The position numbers and the translations under genes were made by a program. A model generated the notes under the pieces. It searched no databases and was not told the DNA's origin. It worked only from the letters and a program-made list of their open reading frames with translations. Below, piece after piece: positions 9,029-18,507 of a stretch of DNA of 64,000 nucleotides (position 1 is its first letter; each line of letters begins with the position of its first letter). This DNA is from an uncultured Clostridia bacterium (GTDB lineage Bacteria; Bacillota; Clostridia; TANB77; CAG-508): assembly GCA_944388045.1 (NCBI GenBank), contig CALXHG010000006.1, positions 1 to 64,000 on the forward strand. Direction: 5' to 3'.

Positions 9029-12000
9029 TTAGTATTTCATTAGTGCTATATTTATAATTTCCTCTATTAGTTTGTCTAATTCTTCAAGATCTAAATTAAT
9101 ATTTTTTCTTGTTGCATACATAAATATTGTATCGTCGATTGCTTGTGCAATTTCATTATGAATATCTGTATTATAATGCCAATCTCTTTTTATTTTACTT
9201 TCAATCTCTCTTTGAATAGTTAATGCAATTTCTCCAATTTCTTCAATATTAGCATTTTCTTTCATTATTGGAATTAATTTATCATATATTACTCCATAAA
9301 AGGCTCTCGAATTTTCTGTTGTTATATTAGATGGGTAAACAATTCCAGAGTTTCCTTTTCTAAAATCTTCTTTGATGTCTTGCATTTTCTGTAAATATTC
9401 ACTATCTGTAATTCTTCTATTTCTATATGCTTCAATAGTTTCTTCAATTCTTGTAGAAAATTTCTTATAATAAGCTGGATCTTCTTTTGATTTTTCACTT
9501 ATAGTTCTTGTTAACCTTGTTCTAATAGTATCTGCTTTTCCTCTATCTGTTCCCATTTTTTCTAATTCTTTATCAAAATTTTCTGCATCTGTTATATCTA
9601 CTGGTTCTGTTATTCTCATCATTTCTTTTGCAACTACATAATTGTCTAATAATTTTTGCATTTTGGCTTCATATTCTTTATGATCTATAGTTTCAGAGTA
9701 TCTTAATTTTACTGTTGCTCTTAATTTTTGATAAAAAGCTAATGCTTTTCTTAATTCACTTATTTTTTCTTTTCCAACTTTGTAATATGCTTGGTCACTT
9801 GGTAAAATTATTCCTAACATACTTCCAAATTTACATAGTTTATCATAGAAGTCCTTTCTTATTTTTTCATCTTCTAAAAGCACTTCATATTCTTCTAAAT
9901 CATTTTTATTTTTTATATCTTTAAATATCTCTTTAAGTTTTTCATATGCTTCAAACATATTGTTTATTTCTGTATCAATATAATAAACAGATGACTTAAT
10001 ATCTTCTTCATTAAATTCTTCTAGACCTGCTTCTTGATACATTGTTAATGCTTTATCTAATTCTCCTAATAGTCCTCTATAATCTACTATGTATCCATAA
10101 TCTTTTCCATCACAAAGTCTGTTTACTCTTGCTATAGCTTGTAATAAATTATGTTCTTTTATTTGTTTGTCTAAATATAATGTTGAAGCTTTTGGGGCAT
10201 CAAATCCTGTAAGTAGTTTATCTACAACAATAAGTATATCTATATCTCCGTTTATAAATTTAGATTTTATAGTTTCCTCATATTCTTCTTCATTTTTATA
10301 ATTTGAAAGAGCATTAATATAAAATTTCTTTACGATGTCATTAGTATCTTCGTCAATACTTCCTTCTCCTTCTCTCATATCTGGAGGAGATATTACAACT
10401 GCAACTTCTAATTCAGGAAATTCATCTTTAAAAATGTTATAATATTTTACTGCTTCTATCTTTTTATTACATGCAAGCATTGCATTAAAACCTGTTCCTT
10501 TTAATGTTTCATTATAATTTTTTGCTATATCCCATGCAATTAATTCTAATCTTTGTTCAGAAGAAGCAACCTTTTCAAATCTACTCCATTTTTTTATTAC
10601 ATCTGTTTTTTGTTCTTCTGTAAGGTTTCTTGTTAGCATATCTAGTCTCATATCGATAGCTTCTTTTGAAACTTCTTGGTCAACCATTTTTCCTTCATAT
10701 ATCAATGGAACTATAGCTTTATCTTTTAAAGCATCATCTAAAGAATATTTATGTATTAAGCCTCCAAATTTATCAAATATATTTCTATCTCTTTTCATAA
10801 TTGGTGTTCCTGTAAAAGAAATATATATTGCTCCTTTGAATACTTCTTGCATCCTTCTATTTATTTCACCATATTGAGTTCTATGTCCTTCATCAACTAA
10901 AATAAATGTATTCGGTGCATCTACTGAAACTCCTGATTTTACCACTGTTTCAAATTTATTTACAACAGTTGTTATGACTCTGACTTTTTCGTCCTTAATT
11001 AAATCTGTTAAATTATTTCCAGTTGTTGCTCTTGCTGCTTCTACTCCAATTCTATTAAATGTTTTATGAATTTGTTTATCTAAATCTACCCTATCTGTTA
11101 CTATAACTACTTGTGGATTTTGTATTTCTTTATCTTCCATTAATTTTTTAGTTATATAAACCATTGTTATTGATTTTCCAGAACCCTGTGTATGCCAAAC
11201 AACCCCACCTTTTTTGTCATGCTTTATTCTTTCTAACATTGCTTTTACAGCAAAATATTGTTGATATCTACATATTTTCTTCGTTCCTGCTTCAAAGATT
11301 ATAAAATCTTTTATTAATTCTAAAAATCGTTCCTTTTCAAATAGTGAAATTATATCTCTATCTTGCTTTGTTACTTGTCTACCAATTACAGTTTTATCTA
11401 GCAATTCATTTTGTTTTTCCACATATTGTTCATTCCATGTTGACCAAAATTTATCAGGTGTGCCACAAGTAGCATATTTTGTTTCATTTTTATTAGCTGC
11501 CATAACTATTTGTATAAATTTAAATAATTGCGGAATATATTCTGGCTTCTGATTTCTTATGTTTTGAGAAATAGCTTGAATTATTGGTACTGATGCATCT
11601 TTACATTCTATTACTGCTAATGGTATTCCATTTACAAATAATACAATGTCTGGTCTTGCATAATCTTTACCATTCATTCTTAACACTGAAAATTCTTCTG
11701 TAATATAAAAATCATTATTTTCAGGATGTTCAAAGTCTATGTATTTTATATCAAAAGATCTTTTTGTCCCATCTACCATATTCTCTTGATATGATTTTCC
11801 CAATGTTAATAAATCATATATTTTTTCATTTGTACTAATAAGTCCTGTTACTAAATCTTCATTTAAATCTTTAATAGCTTGTCCTATTGTACTTGCAGAG
11901 AACTTATACTTTTCCCCTTTATATTCATAACTATTTATTTCATTTAATTTTTTAGCTAATGTATCCTTAAATGTTACATCTGTTAGAATATAGTTTCTTA

Positions 12001-12112
12001 ACTTTTTATTTTCCTCTTCAGATATGTATTTATATCCTAATTTTTGTAATACTTCTATAGCTGGTCTTTGACTTGTAGACATTTCATTAGCTTCTGGTAT
12101 TTTTCCTTCCAT
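9029..12112 (-). CDS. hsdR: Type I restriction enzyme, HsdR subunit
   Basis: This 1027-residue protein is the motor and nuclease subunit of a type I restriction system. The N-terminal nuclease motif is visible as ARPDIVLFVNGIPLAVIECKD. An SF2 translocase follows with Walker A HTQGSGKS, DEAH-like LVDEGHRTQYG, SFTGTP, and the late motif QAIARVNR. The helical C-terminus would bind the methylase core. Length is normal for the family. The gene is 24 bp downstream of hsdS and shares its operon. With HsdM and HsdS it would translocate and cut unmodified DNA. Confidence 0.95.
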   Translation of the reverse strand: MEGKIPEANEMSTSQRPAIEVLQKLGYKYISEEENKKLRNYILTDVTFKDTLAKKLNEINSYEYKGEKYKFSASTIGQAIKDLNEDLVTGLISTNEKIYDLLTLGKSYQENMVDGTKRSFDIKYIDFEHPENNDFYITEEFSVLRMNGKDYARPDIVLFVNGIPLAVIECKDASVPIIQAISQNIRNQKPEYIPQLFKFIQIVMAANKNETKYATCGTPDKFWSTWNEQYVEKQNELLDKTVIGRQVTKQDRDIISLFEKERFLELIKDFIIFEAGTKKICRYQQYFAVKAMLERIKHDKKGGVVWHTQGSGKSITMVYITKKLMEDKEIQNPQVVIVTDRVDLDKQIHKTFNRIGVEAARATTGNNLTDLIKDEKVRVITTVVNKFETVVKSGVSVDAPNTFILVDEGHRTQYGEINRRMQEVFKGAIYISFTGTPIMKRDRNIFDKFGGLIHKYSLDDALKDKAIVPLIYEGKMVDQEVSKEAIDMRLDMLTRNLTEEQKTDVIKKWSRFEKVASSEQRLELIAWDIAKNYNETLKGTGFNAMLACNKKIEAVKYYNIFKDEFPELEVAVVISPPDMREGEGSIDEDTNDIVKKFYINALSNYKNEEEYEETIKSKFINGDIDILIVVDKLLTGFDAPKASTLYLDKQIKEHNLLQAIARVNRLCDGKDYGYIVDYRGLLGELDKALTMYQEAGLEEFNEEDIKSSVYYIDTEINNMFEAYEKLKEIFKDIKNKNDLEEYEVLLEDEKIRKDFYDKLCKFGSMLGIILPSDQAYYKVGKEKISELRKALAFYQKLRATVKLRYSETIDHKEYEAKMQKLLDNYVVAKEMMRITEPVDITDAENFDKELEKMGTDRGKADTIRTRLTRTISEKSKEDPAYYKKFSTRIEETIEAYRNRRITDSEYLQKMQDIKEDFRKGNSGIVYPSNITTENSRAFYGVIYDKLIPIMKENANIEEIGEIALTIQREIESKIKRDWHYNTDIHNEIAQAIDDTIFMYATRKNINLDLEELDKLIEEIINIALMKY

Positions 12113-12136
12113 TTAATTTGCCCCCATAAATTAAAT

Positions 12137-13300
12137 TTATATTTTCAAATTTGAAATAATTAATTTTTCAATAAGAGATTCTTTCATAATCTCATAATTT
12201 TTACTTTGTTTTTTCAATACATCTATTTTCTTATCTAATAATTTCAAATTATTTACAATAATTAATTGCATTTGCTGATCAGGTAAAATAATTGGATAAT
12301 TATTTAAGAAATCTATATCTACACCTGTTTGTCCTGATGATCTTTGTGAAAGCCACTCTATTTTTGTATGCAATTTTTTTTGTAATAAAGCATAATAAAT
12401 ATAATCTTTTAAATATCCTTCTTTAGGAATACATTTTATTAAAGCTACATTATATGCTCCTTCCAATCCCCTTAATATTTGAAATATTGGTGGTCCATAT
12501 CTTCCAATCATAATATCATCTTTTTGACAGGTTTTTTTTGCCATTTCTTTAGGTATAAATGTTAAATACTCATTAGTTTTAAAATCTCGTATTTGAATCA
12601 ATCTTACATATCCATTTAATTTTTTATTCGCAAAAAACTTTTTAGCTGGTTGGCTTCCTCCTGACAAAAGTATCATATCTTTGATTTTCCCAATATTCCC
12701 AATTTTCATAATATTTTTTTCAAATATATTATGTATCATTTGCTTTTTGTATTCTTCAACTTCATCAATATATTTTTTAAGACTATTAATAATTTTTTCA
12801 TTTAAATCTAAATATTTACATATTTTAGCTTGAATCTCTAATTTTGGAATTCTAATTTCTATTTGCTTTACATCTTTAAAATTTACATATATCTGCGTTC
12901 CACCTTGTGCAATAGTAAAAATTTTTTTCCTAAAATAATTAGAATTTAATACATACCATAAAAACCTCGGTTTAACACAATCCTTACATACAATTCTTTC
13001 ACTTCTTTGATTATATATATATGTGTCATCTTTATCTATTAATATAGTAGAACCTATAATTTCTCCAGATGTAGTCTTATCATTTAAAATCATTACTAAG
13101 TCATCTTTATTTAATACTTTTTCCTTTGTTTTTTCATTAAATTCTATTCTATTACCATTATCTATATATTTCCCGTCTGTAGTATAATTACCAATAGATA
13201 TAAATCTGTAATTTGCATCATCTGACACATATTGTTCCAATGGTGTTCCTCCAATATTATTTATAATTTCTCCAATTTTTACTTTTTTCCATTCATTCAT
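12137..13300 (-). CDS. hsdS: Type I restriction enzyme, HsdS specificity subunit
   Basis: The 387-residue protein has the two-target-recognition-domain layout of HsdS. The first domain starts at WKKVKIGEIINNIGGTP. A helical spacer (KYLDLNEKIINSLKKYIDEV) follows near residue 165-185. A second domain starts around IGNIGKIKDMILLSGGSQP, with a second helix at the C-terminus. Each domain would read half of a bipartite DNA site. It begins 2 bp after the AbiJ-like gene. A separate single-domain specificity protein lies at the operon start, so two specificities might be possible. Confidence 0.92.
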   Translation of the reverse strand: MNEWKKVKIGEIINNIGGTPLEQYVSDDANYRFISIGNYTTDGKYIDNGNRIEFNEKTKEKVLNKDDLVMILNDKTTSGEIIGSTILIDKDDTYIYNQRSERIVCKDCVKPRFLWYVLNSNYFRKKIFTIAQGGTQIYVNFKDVKQIEIRIPKLEIQAKICKYLDLNEKIINSLKKYIDEVEEYKKQMIHNIFEKNIMKIGNIGKIKDMILLSGGSQPAKKFFANKKLNGYVRLIQIRDFKTNEYLTFIPKEMAKKTCQKDDIMIGRYGPPIFQILRGLEGAYNVALIKCIPKEGYLKDYIYYALLQKKLHTKIEWLSQRSSGQTGVDIDFLNNYPIILPDQQMQLIIVNNLKLLDKKIDVLKKQSKNYEIMKESLIEKLIISNLKI

Positions 13301-13302
13301 TT

Positions 13303-14193
13303 TTATTTATCCTTTTCAAAATTTTCTTTTAAATAATTTACAAATGCAGAACAACTAATTAACATATATTTAGCTTCTTCAAATGTAGAATCTCCTTCTC
13401 CTAATCCATTCGCATGCCTTATTCCATTTGCATCACTTGTATACCCATACAATTTTTCAAAAGCACTTTTCATCGCTGGATGTATTTTATCTTTTAATAA
13501 TTTTAATGCATCTCCTAATGTGGATTTACTGTTTTTAGTTAGTATCTGGCACATTGCTTCTACAGATGATATAGATTCCTTAATTGAATTATCAAAATCT
13601 TTTAAACTATATAATTGTTCTATTGCCTTAGAATAGTGCCTTGAAACTTCTTTATACGGATTATTTAATGTCTCTTCTATACTGCTTATTTGTTGTTCAT
13701 CGACTATATCTGTTATCTTTTCATTTATAATTCTATAATTTACATTTTCTTTCTTAAATACATTTGAAATTGCTTCTATATATTCATTTTTATAATTATA
13801 TCTATTGTATGTTGCTTTATCTGCTATATGAAGAAATTTAATAATTCCTTCAATAAAAGTAAAAATATCAGTATAATCATATTGTATAATAATTGTATAT
13901 ACTATATTAAAAACTTCTTCATAATCGTACTCATTCCCCCATTTTGGAATATCTCTTTCTGTTTTTGAGAAAAGTTCTTTATACAAATATTTTACAAATT
14001 CATCTTTTATATTCCCATCATAATTAACATACAACTCATCAAAACTTTCACTTATTACAGAATACAATTTGTTTCTTGTTCTTTCATTTAAACTATTCAC
14101 TTGAACTATATCAGAAAAATGTTTAATTCCTTTTCTTTCAGAAAAACCGCCTTTTAAATGTATTTCTACTTTTTTTCCATTTATAATTGCCAT
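13303..14193 (-). CDS. AbiJ-like abortive infection protein in the restriction operon
   Basis: This 296-residue protein combines an N-terminal region like AbiJ N-terminal domains (FSERKGIKHF, then a helical segment) with a C-terminal region like the Abi_C/HEPN-type domain. That C-terminal region reads SSVEAMCQILTKN, LGDALKLLKDK, NGIRHANG and CSAFVNYL. Proteins of this type are repeatedly found between hsdM and hsdS. It lies 11 bp after hsdM with a GGGAG ribosome binding site. A standard R-x4-6-H HEPN ribonuclease motif is not clear, so RNase activity is uncertain. A role in abortive infection is inferred. Confidence 0.72.
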   Translation of the reverse strand: MAIINGKKVEIHLKGGFSERKGIKHFSDIVQVNSLNERTRNKLYSVISESFDELYVNYDGNIKDEFVKYLYKELFSKTERDIPKWGNEYDYEEVFNIVYTIIIQYDYTDIFTFIEGIIKFLHIADKATYNRYNYKNEYIEAISNVFKKENVNYRIINEKITDIVDEQQISSIEETLNNPYKEVSRHYSKAIEQLYSLKDFDNSIKESISSVEAMCQILTKNSKSTLGDALKLLKDKIHPAMKSAFEKLYGYTSDANGIRHANGLGEGDSTFEEAKYMLISCSAFVNYLKENFEKDK

Positions 14194-14204
14194 ATTATTC
14201 TCCC

Positions 14205-15755
14205 TTATAACCCTAATTCTTTTAATGATTCTTGTAATTCTTTTTCTAATACTTGAAGTTCTTTATTTATTTTTTCAATATTTTTCTTTGTTTCTTCAAT
14301 ATCAATTTCTTCTTCCTCTTCAAAAGTATCTACATATCTTTTTATATTTAAGTTGTATTCATTTTCTTTAATTTCATCCATAGTTGCAATATGAGAATAT
14401 TTTTCAACTTCTTTGTAATTTTTATATGTATCTAATATTTTTTGAATATTTTCTTTTGTTAATGTATTTTGATTTTTACCTTTTTCATATTCACGGCTTG
14501 CCTCAATAAATAATACATCATTTCTAGTTCTATTCTTTTTAAACACAACTATTGTAGCTGGTATTGAAACTCCGTAAAATAGATTTTCTGGTAACCCTAT
14601 TACAGCATCAATTAAATTATCTTCTAAAATTCTTTGTCTAATTAATCCTTCTGAAGCTCCTCTAAATAAAGCACCATGTGGTAGTACAACCGCCATTCTT
14701 CCGTTATCTGCTAAACTTTTTAACATATGCTGAATAAATGCATAATCCCCTATACTTTTTGGTGGAACTCCATATTCAAATCTATTATATGGATCCATTG
14801 AAGCTTCCATTTTAAATGTATTTTTCTTTTTACCATCATCAATAATTGTTGAATTTGCAGATTCAAATCCCTTTGCCCATTTATCTAAAGAGAATGGTGG
14901 ATTAGATACTATTACATCAAATTTCATTAAATCATCGTGTTCTAAATGTAATGGATTAGCTAAAGTATCGCCCCATTCAATATGAGCATCATTAACTCCA
15001 TGTAAAAACATATTCATTCTACATAAGTTATAAGTTGAACTATTACTTTCTTGTCCGTACACACTAACTTTTTTATCTTTAACTTCTTTAGATGCTTTTA
15101 ATAGTAGTGAACCTGATCCACATGCTGGATCATATATTCTGTCATTTTCTTTTGGCTCAACTAATTTTGCAAGTAAAGTTGAAACTTCAGCTGGTGTATA
15201 AAACTCTCCACCTTTTTTACCTGAATCTCCAGCAAATCTTGCAATTAAATATTCATAGGCATTTCCTATTACATCTAAATTTCCTATTTTAGATGGTCTT
15301 AAATCAATATCATCATTATTGAAATCAGATAATAAGGTTTTTAATATTGCATTTTTTTCTTTCTTTTTTCCAAATACAACTTCACTATTAAAATCAACAC
15401 CTGCAAATAAGTTTAATAATTTAACACCATTTAAAGTTGTTATTGTTTCTAATGCCTTATTTATAATTTCTCCTATATTCTCTTCATTTCTTTTATTATA
15501 CAAATAATCGAATGTACATTCTTCTTTTAATATAAATTTGCTTCTAGAAAGATATCTTTCTATCATTTGTTCATTACCATTGTACATTTCATTTGCTTTT
15601 TCTTTTTCTTCTTTATATGTATCACTTAAATATTTAACAAATAGCATTACTAAGGCATAATCCTTATAATTCCCTCCTGGTATACTACTTCTTAAAGTAT
15701 CACAAGCTGCCCATATTGTTCCATTTATTTTATCTTGTAATTGTTTTTCATTCAT
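14205..15755 (-). CDS. hsdM: Type I DNA methyltransferase, HsdM subunit
   Basis: The protein of about 516 residues is an N6-adenine methyltransferase. It has the N-terminal HsdM helical domain (QLQDKINGTIWAACDTLR), the SAM-binding motif DPACGSGSLLLKAS near residue 210, and the catalytic NPPF motif in FDVIVSNPPFSLDKW near residue 285. A coiled-coil C-terminus would contact HsdS. The ATG at 15755 is preferred over 15773, because the earlier ATG overlaps the GGAGG ribosome binding site. It starts 1 bp after the single-TRD gene ends, so the genes are coupled. Confidence 0.94.
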   Translation of the reverse strand: MNEKQLQDKINGTIWAACDTLRSSIPGGNYKDYALVMLFVKYLSDTYKEEKEKANEMYNGNEQMIERYLSRSKFILKEECTFDYLYNKRNEENIGEIINKALETITTLNGVKLLNLFAGVDFNSEVVFGKKKEKNAILKTLLSDFNNDDIDLRPSKIGNLDVIGNAYEYLIARFAGDSGKKGGEFYTPAEVSTLLAKLVEPKENDRIYDPACGSGSLLLKASKEVKDKKVSVYGQESNSSTYNLCRMNMFLHGVNDAHIEWGDTLANPLHLEHDDLMKFDVIVSNPPFSLDKWAKGFESANSTIIDDGKKKNTFKMEASMDPYNRFEYGVPPKSIGDYAFIQHMLKSLADNGRMAVVLPHGALFRGASEGLIRQRILEDNLIDAVIGLPENLFYGVSIPATIVVFKKNRTRNDVLFIEASREYEKGKNQNTLTKENIQKILDTYKNYKEVEKYSHIATMDEIKENEYNLNIKRYVDTFEEEEEIDIEETKKNIEKINKELQVLEKELQESLKELGL

Positions 15756-15756
15756 T

Positions 15757-16323
15757 TTATTTCTTACCTCCATTAATCACTTTATTTACTATTGAATTAT
15801 AATAGTTGTCTTTTTCTATTATTATTTGATTGTATAATTTTTTTTGTTTATTCCAATTATAAATCAATTTTGATATTTTTTCCTGTTCTTCATATGTTAC
15901 ATCTGGAATATCTATTAATCTCAATTTTGCAACTGGAATTGATTTAACAGCTGTTCCTATAATAATTGTTTCTAATTGCCTACTTGCTTCTTTACTTTCT
16001 AAAAACCATTTTAAAAATTCATTTTTTATTTTTTTATTATTACACCTAATAATGCAATATAAATTATTAATTAGTAATCCTTCTGTCTTTTCATCTACTA
16101 ATATAATCTTACTAGGTAAAGAAAGTCTAAAAATCAAATCGCCTTTTTGTGTAACATATCCGCTTAAATCTTCCATACTATAGAAATTATCATATTCTAT
16201 ATTTTCTTCGTAGCATCTTATATTAAAAACTTTATATTTATTGGTTTTAGTTCCTTTATATACAGCTTCTTTTCTTTTAAGAACCACTCCAATATATACA
16301 TTTGCGATATTTTCTAGCTTCAT
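15757..16323 (-). CDS. Single-TRD, half-length HsdS-like specificity protein
   Basis: This 188-residue protein has one target-recognition domain: LENIANVYIGVVLKRKEA at the start, GDLIFRLSLPSK, and IGTAVKSIPVAKLRLIDIP. One C-terminal helix follows (EEQEKISKLIYNWNKQKK). It is about half the length of a normal HsdS. It is the first gene of the operon, directly ahead of hsdM, preceded by GAGAGGAGG. It could dimerise into an alternative specificity subunit or regulate HsdS assembly. The similarity is clear in layout; the function is inferred. Confidence 0.75.
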   Translation of the reverse strand: MKLENIANVYIGVVLKRKEAVYKGTKTNKYKVFNIRCYEENIEYDNFYSMEDLSGYVTQKGDLIFRLSLPSKIILVDEKTEGLLINNLYCIIRCNNKKIKNEFLKWFLESKEASRQLETIIIGTAVKSIPVAKLRLIDIPDVTYEEQEKISKLIYNWNKQKKLYNQIIIEKDNYYNSIVNKVINGGKK

Positions 16324-16340
16324 ATAAGCCTCCTCTCGTT

Positions 16341-16409
16341 TGTTCTAAATATTTTATAACATAATTTTAATCGTTTGTCAAGTTTTTTTGTTATATTTGT
16401 TTTAGAACA
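16341..16409 (-). promoter_or_regulatory. Restriction operon promoter flanked by a 9-bp inverted repeat
   Basis: On the minus strand a -35 (TTGACA, 16376-16381) and a -10 (TATAAA, 16353-16358) are 17 bp apart, just upstream of the single-TRD gene start at 16323. TGTTCTAAA (16341-16349) and its exact inverse TTTAGAACA (16401-16409) flank the promoter on either side, which suggests an operator bound by a dimeric regulator. The promoter is well supported; the operator is inferred. Confidence 0.65.
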
Positions 16410-16443
16410 CATTAAATAGGATTGGCACATTTCTGTGTCAGTT

Positions 16444-17829
16444 CTATCTTTCATATCTTCTATCTTTTTTCTTGTTTTTCTTTTGTTCCTTTTCCTGTTT
16501 TTGTCTTTCTTCAAAAGCTTTTATTTGCGATAATTTTTCCAAACTTTGTTTTTCTATATTGTCACATAACTTAATCTTTCTTCTAACTTTTGTAATTTTT
16601 TCTCCTATTGCTATAATATCATTTAATATTTCCTCTCTATTTTGATTTTCAGGCATTTTATCTCTTGTGTAATATAATTTCTTTCGTTCATTTATTAATG
16701 CTTGTAATTCCTCTTTAAAATCGTTTTTACGAGTATTTAATTCACTAAGAGTTGTTATATTATATTTGCATATCAATCTTGTTTGTTCAGAATATTCATC
16801 CATTTTCTTTACAGCTTCTCTCATCTCAGGAGTCAATTTGTGTTGCATGTTTTTCTTTGGAAATACTTTTAATAAGTAACAATAGTACAAATATAATGCC
16901 TTTAATCCTTTTGCTTTAGGTTTTGATTTTAAATTTCCTTTATATTTTAATTTCGTATTCCATGTTTGAGGTTTTGGATATACTTCTTTTTCTGGATTTG
17001 TATATAAAATTCTATACTCTATTCTCTCTAAAGAATATTCTTCTCCAAATGCTCTTTCAATTCTAATATTTCTTTTATATGGTTCTCTCCTTATACTAAT
17101 TTTTCCCGCTCTTATATTCACAAAATATCCCATATTGTTTAAAATATTTACAAATTGCTTATAACTCCATGCTTGTTTTATTGCATAATCAATATCTTCT
17201 TTTGCAAAGGTATAATAACTTGATTTTTGTATTGCACTTTCATAATATTTATCAAAATTCACCTTGTAATTTTTATACTGACCTTTTTTCAAAACTTTAA
17301 GTCCATATTCATCGCATAAATCATCTGATGTTCTTCTAAGTAGTGCAGTATTTTCATAATTACTGTAATATTTCTTTCCATCTACAAAAGATACAGAATT
17401 TAATACAAAATGATTATGAATATGTTTTGTATTTAAATGAGTAGATACTACAACTTCAAATCTATCTCCCCACATTTCTTCAGCAAGTTTTACTCCAATT
17501 TCATGTGCTATTTCTGGAGTAACTTCTCCTTCTTCAAAAGATTGATATCCATGAAAAGCCATTATCTTATTTCTTTTACTGTATTTATATTTGTTAAATT
17601 TCTTTTTAGTTTTTATCATTTGTTTTAAAGCTGTCTTTGGCTCACAATTTATTCCTGATACAAAGAATTGTTTTTCTGTTTTATCTGCATTAGTTGCATA
17701 GTTTAATGCTTGCATAATTATATAATCACTTTCTTCTACATTTTTATTTTTTGTTTTCTTTTTATCTGTTGCATAATCAATTACATGATCTAATCTTTTG
17801 TCTACTTTCCACAAACTTGTAGTCGCCAT
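16444..17829 (-). CDS. MobA/VirD2-family relaxase
   Basis: This protein of about 461 residues is a relaxase that would nick the element's transfer origin. It begins MATTSLWKVDKRLDHVIDYA. The metal-binding histidine cluster is visible as STHLNTKHIHNHF at about residues 129-141. The second half is charged and helical and ends in a lysine-rich tail. The start at 17829 has an AGGAGG site 8 bp upstream; the longer frame from 17874 would run through candidate oriT hairpins and is not used. It lies between the TnpV-like gene and the restriction operon. Transfer would need a helper conjugative element. Confidence 0.9.
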   Translation of the reverse strand: MATTSLWKVDKRLDHVIDYATDKKKTKNKNVEESDYIIMQALNYATNADKTEKQFFVSGINCEPKTALKQMIKTKKKFNKYKYSKRNKIMAFHGYQSFEEGEVTPEIAHEIGVKLAEEMWGDRFEVVVSTHLNTKHIHNHFVLNSVSFVDGKKYYSNYENTALLRRTSDDLCDEYGLKVLKKGQYKNYKVNFDKYYESAIQKSSYYTFAKEDIDYAIKQAWSYKQFVNILNNMGYFVNIRAGKISIRREPYKRNIRIERAFGEEYSLERIEYRILYTNPEKEVYPKPQTWNTKLKYKGNLKSKPKAKGLKALYLYYCYLLKVFPKKNMQHKLTPEMREAVKKMDEYSEQTRLICKYNITTLSELNTRKNDFKEELQALINERKKLYYTRDKMPENQNREEILNDIIAIGEKITKVRRKIKLCDNIEKQSLEKLSQIKAFEERQKQEKEQKKNKKKDRRYER

Positions 17830-17856
17830 TCTTATTCCTCCTCTCTTAAAAAGGGG

Positions 17857-17900
17857 ATTGGGGAATTTTCCCAATATTTGAATTTCGACTGATGAAATTC
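17857..17900. other. Candidate origin of transfer: two adjacent hairpins
   Basis: Directly upstream of the relaxase start are two perfect inverted repeats: ATTGGG/CCCAAT (17857-17875) and GAATTTC/GAAATTC (17880-17900). Origins of transfer of mobilizable elements are commonly placed next to the relaxase gene and contain such repeats beside the nick site. The nick site cannot be recognised from sequence alone. Confidence 0.4.
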
Positions 17901-17940
17901 ATTGCTTGCTAAGACATAATTTATAAAACTTCAGATATTG

Positions 17941-17979
17941 AAAATGCCTAAATTTCATACAGAAACTTAAGCATTTTTA
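17941..17979. terminator. Hairpin between relaxase and TnpV-like genes
   Basis: AAAATGC (17941-17947) pairs with GCATTTT (17971-17977), with further partial pairing inside. It lies just past the end of the TnpV-like gene on the minus strand and has T-runs on both sides, so it may terminate that gene. Confidence 0.55.
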
Positions 17980-17986
17980 TTCATTA

Positions 17987-18343
17987 TTACTCTTCATATA
18001 CATATTTTTTTATTACAATTTCATCTGCAATATTACTAATATTATTCATAAGACCTACCCATTTCATTTGATCTTTTTCCTTCAATTCTTCTGTAATATT
18101 TTCTTTTATTTTTAATTCTTTTATTAACATTTCGTATTCCTTTTTTGCATTTTTTTGTACCTCTAACAGATGACTTTGTAACTTATTTTCTATCAATAAA
18201 TATGTGTATTCACCACGCCTATGCTCCTTTAAATATTGCAATCTTAATGTACTATATTTTTCTAATTTAAATCCTTTTATTTGTTCTGGAGCTTTTATAT
18301 TTGGTACATAATAATCTCCTACTTTTCTATAAGTTATATCCAT
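17987..18343 (-). CDS. TnpV-like mobile element protein
   Basis: The protein of about 118 residues matches the pattern of TnpV proteins of clostridial transposons: DITYRKVGDYYVPN at the start, YLKEHRRGEYTYLLIENKL, and the KDQMKWVGLMNNI block near the C-terminus. Their biochemical role is unknown, but they recur in integrative elements. The ATG at 18343 follows a GGAGA ribosome binding site; a GTG at 18352 is less likely. It lies between the replication pair and the relaxase. Confidence 0.82.
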   Translation of the reverse strand: MDITYRKVGDYYVPNIKAPEQIKGFKLEKYSTLRLQYLKEHRRGEYTYLLIENKLQSHLLEVQKNAKKEYEMLIKELKIKENITEELKEKDQMKWVGLMNNISNIADEIVIKKYVYEE

Positions 18344-18507
18344 AACTTGCACTCTCCTTTTTTATTTTATTGGAGCTATTAAAGATATTTTTTGTACCTT
18401 TAACGCTCCTTATTTTTTGTTTTTTTGTACTAAAAACTTTACTTTTTAGCCATTTTATATTAAAATTAATTTAGAATATTTGTTGAGTTAGTATTTTGTT
18501 TGGCGAC

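Noticed and set aside
16320-16514. 64-residue lysine-rich frame between relaxase and restriction operon
   Set aside because: It overlaps the relaxase end and runs through the restriction operon promoter; the product is low-complexity.
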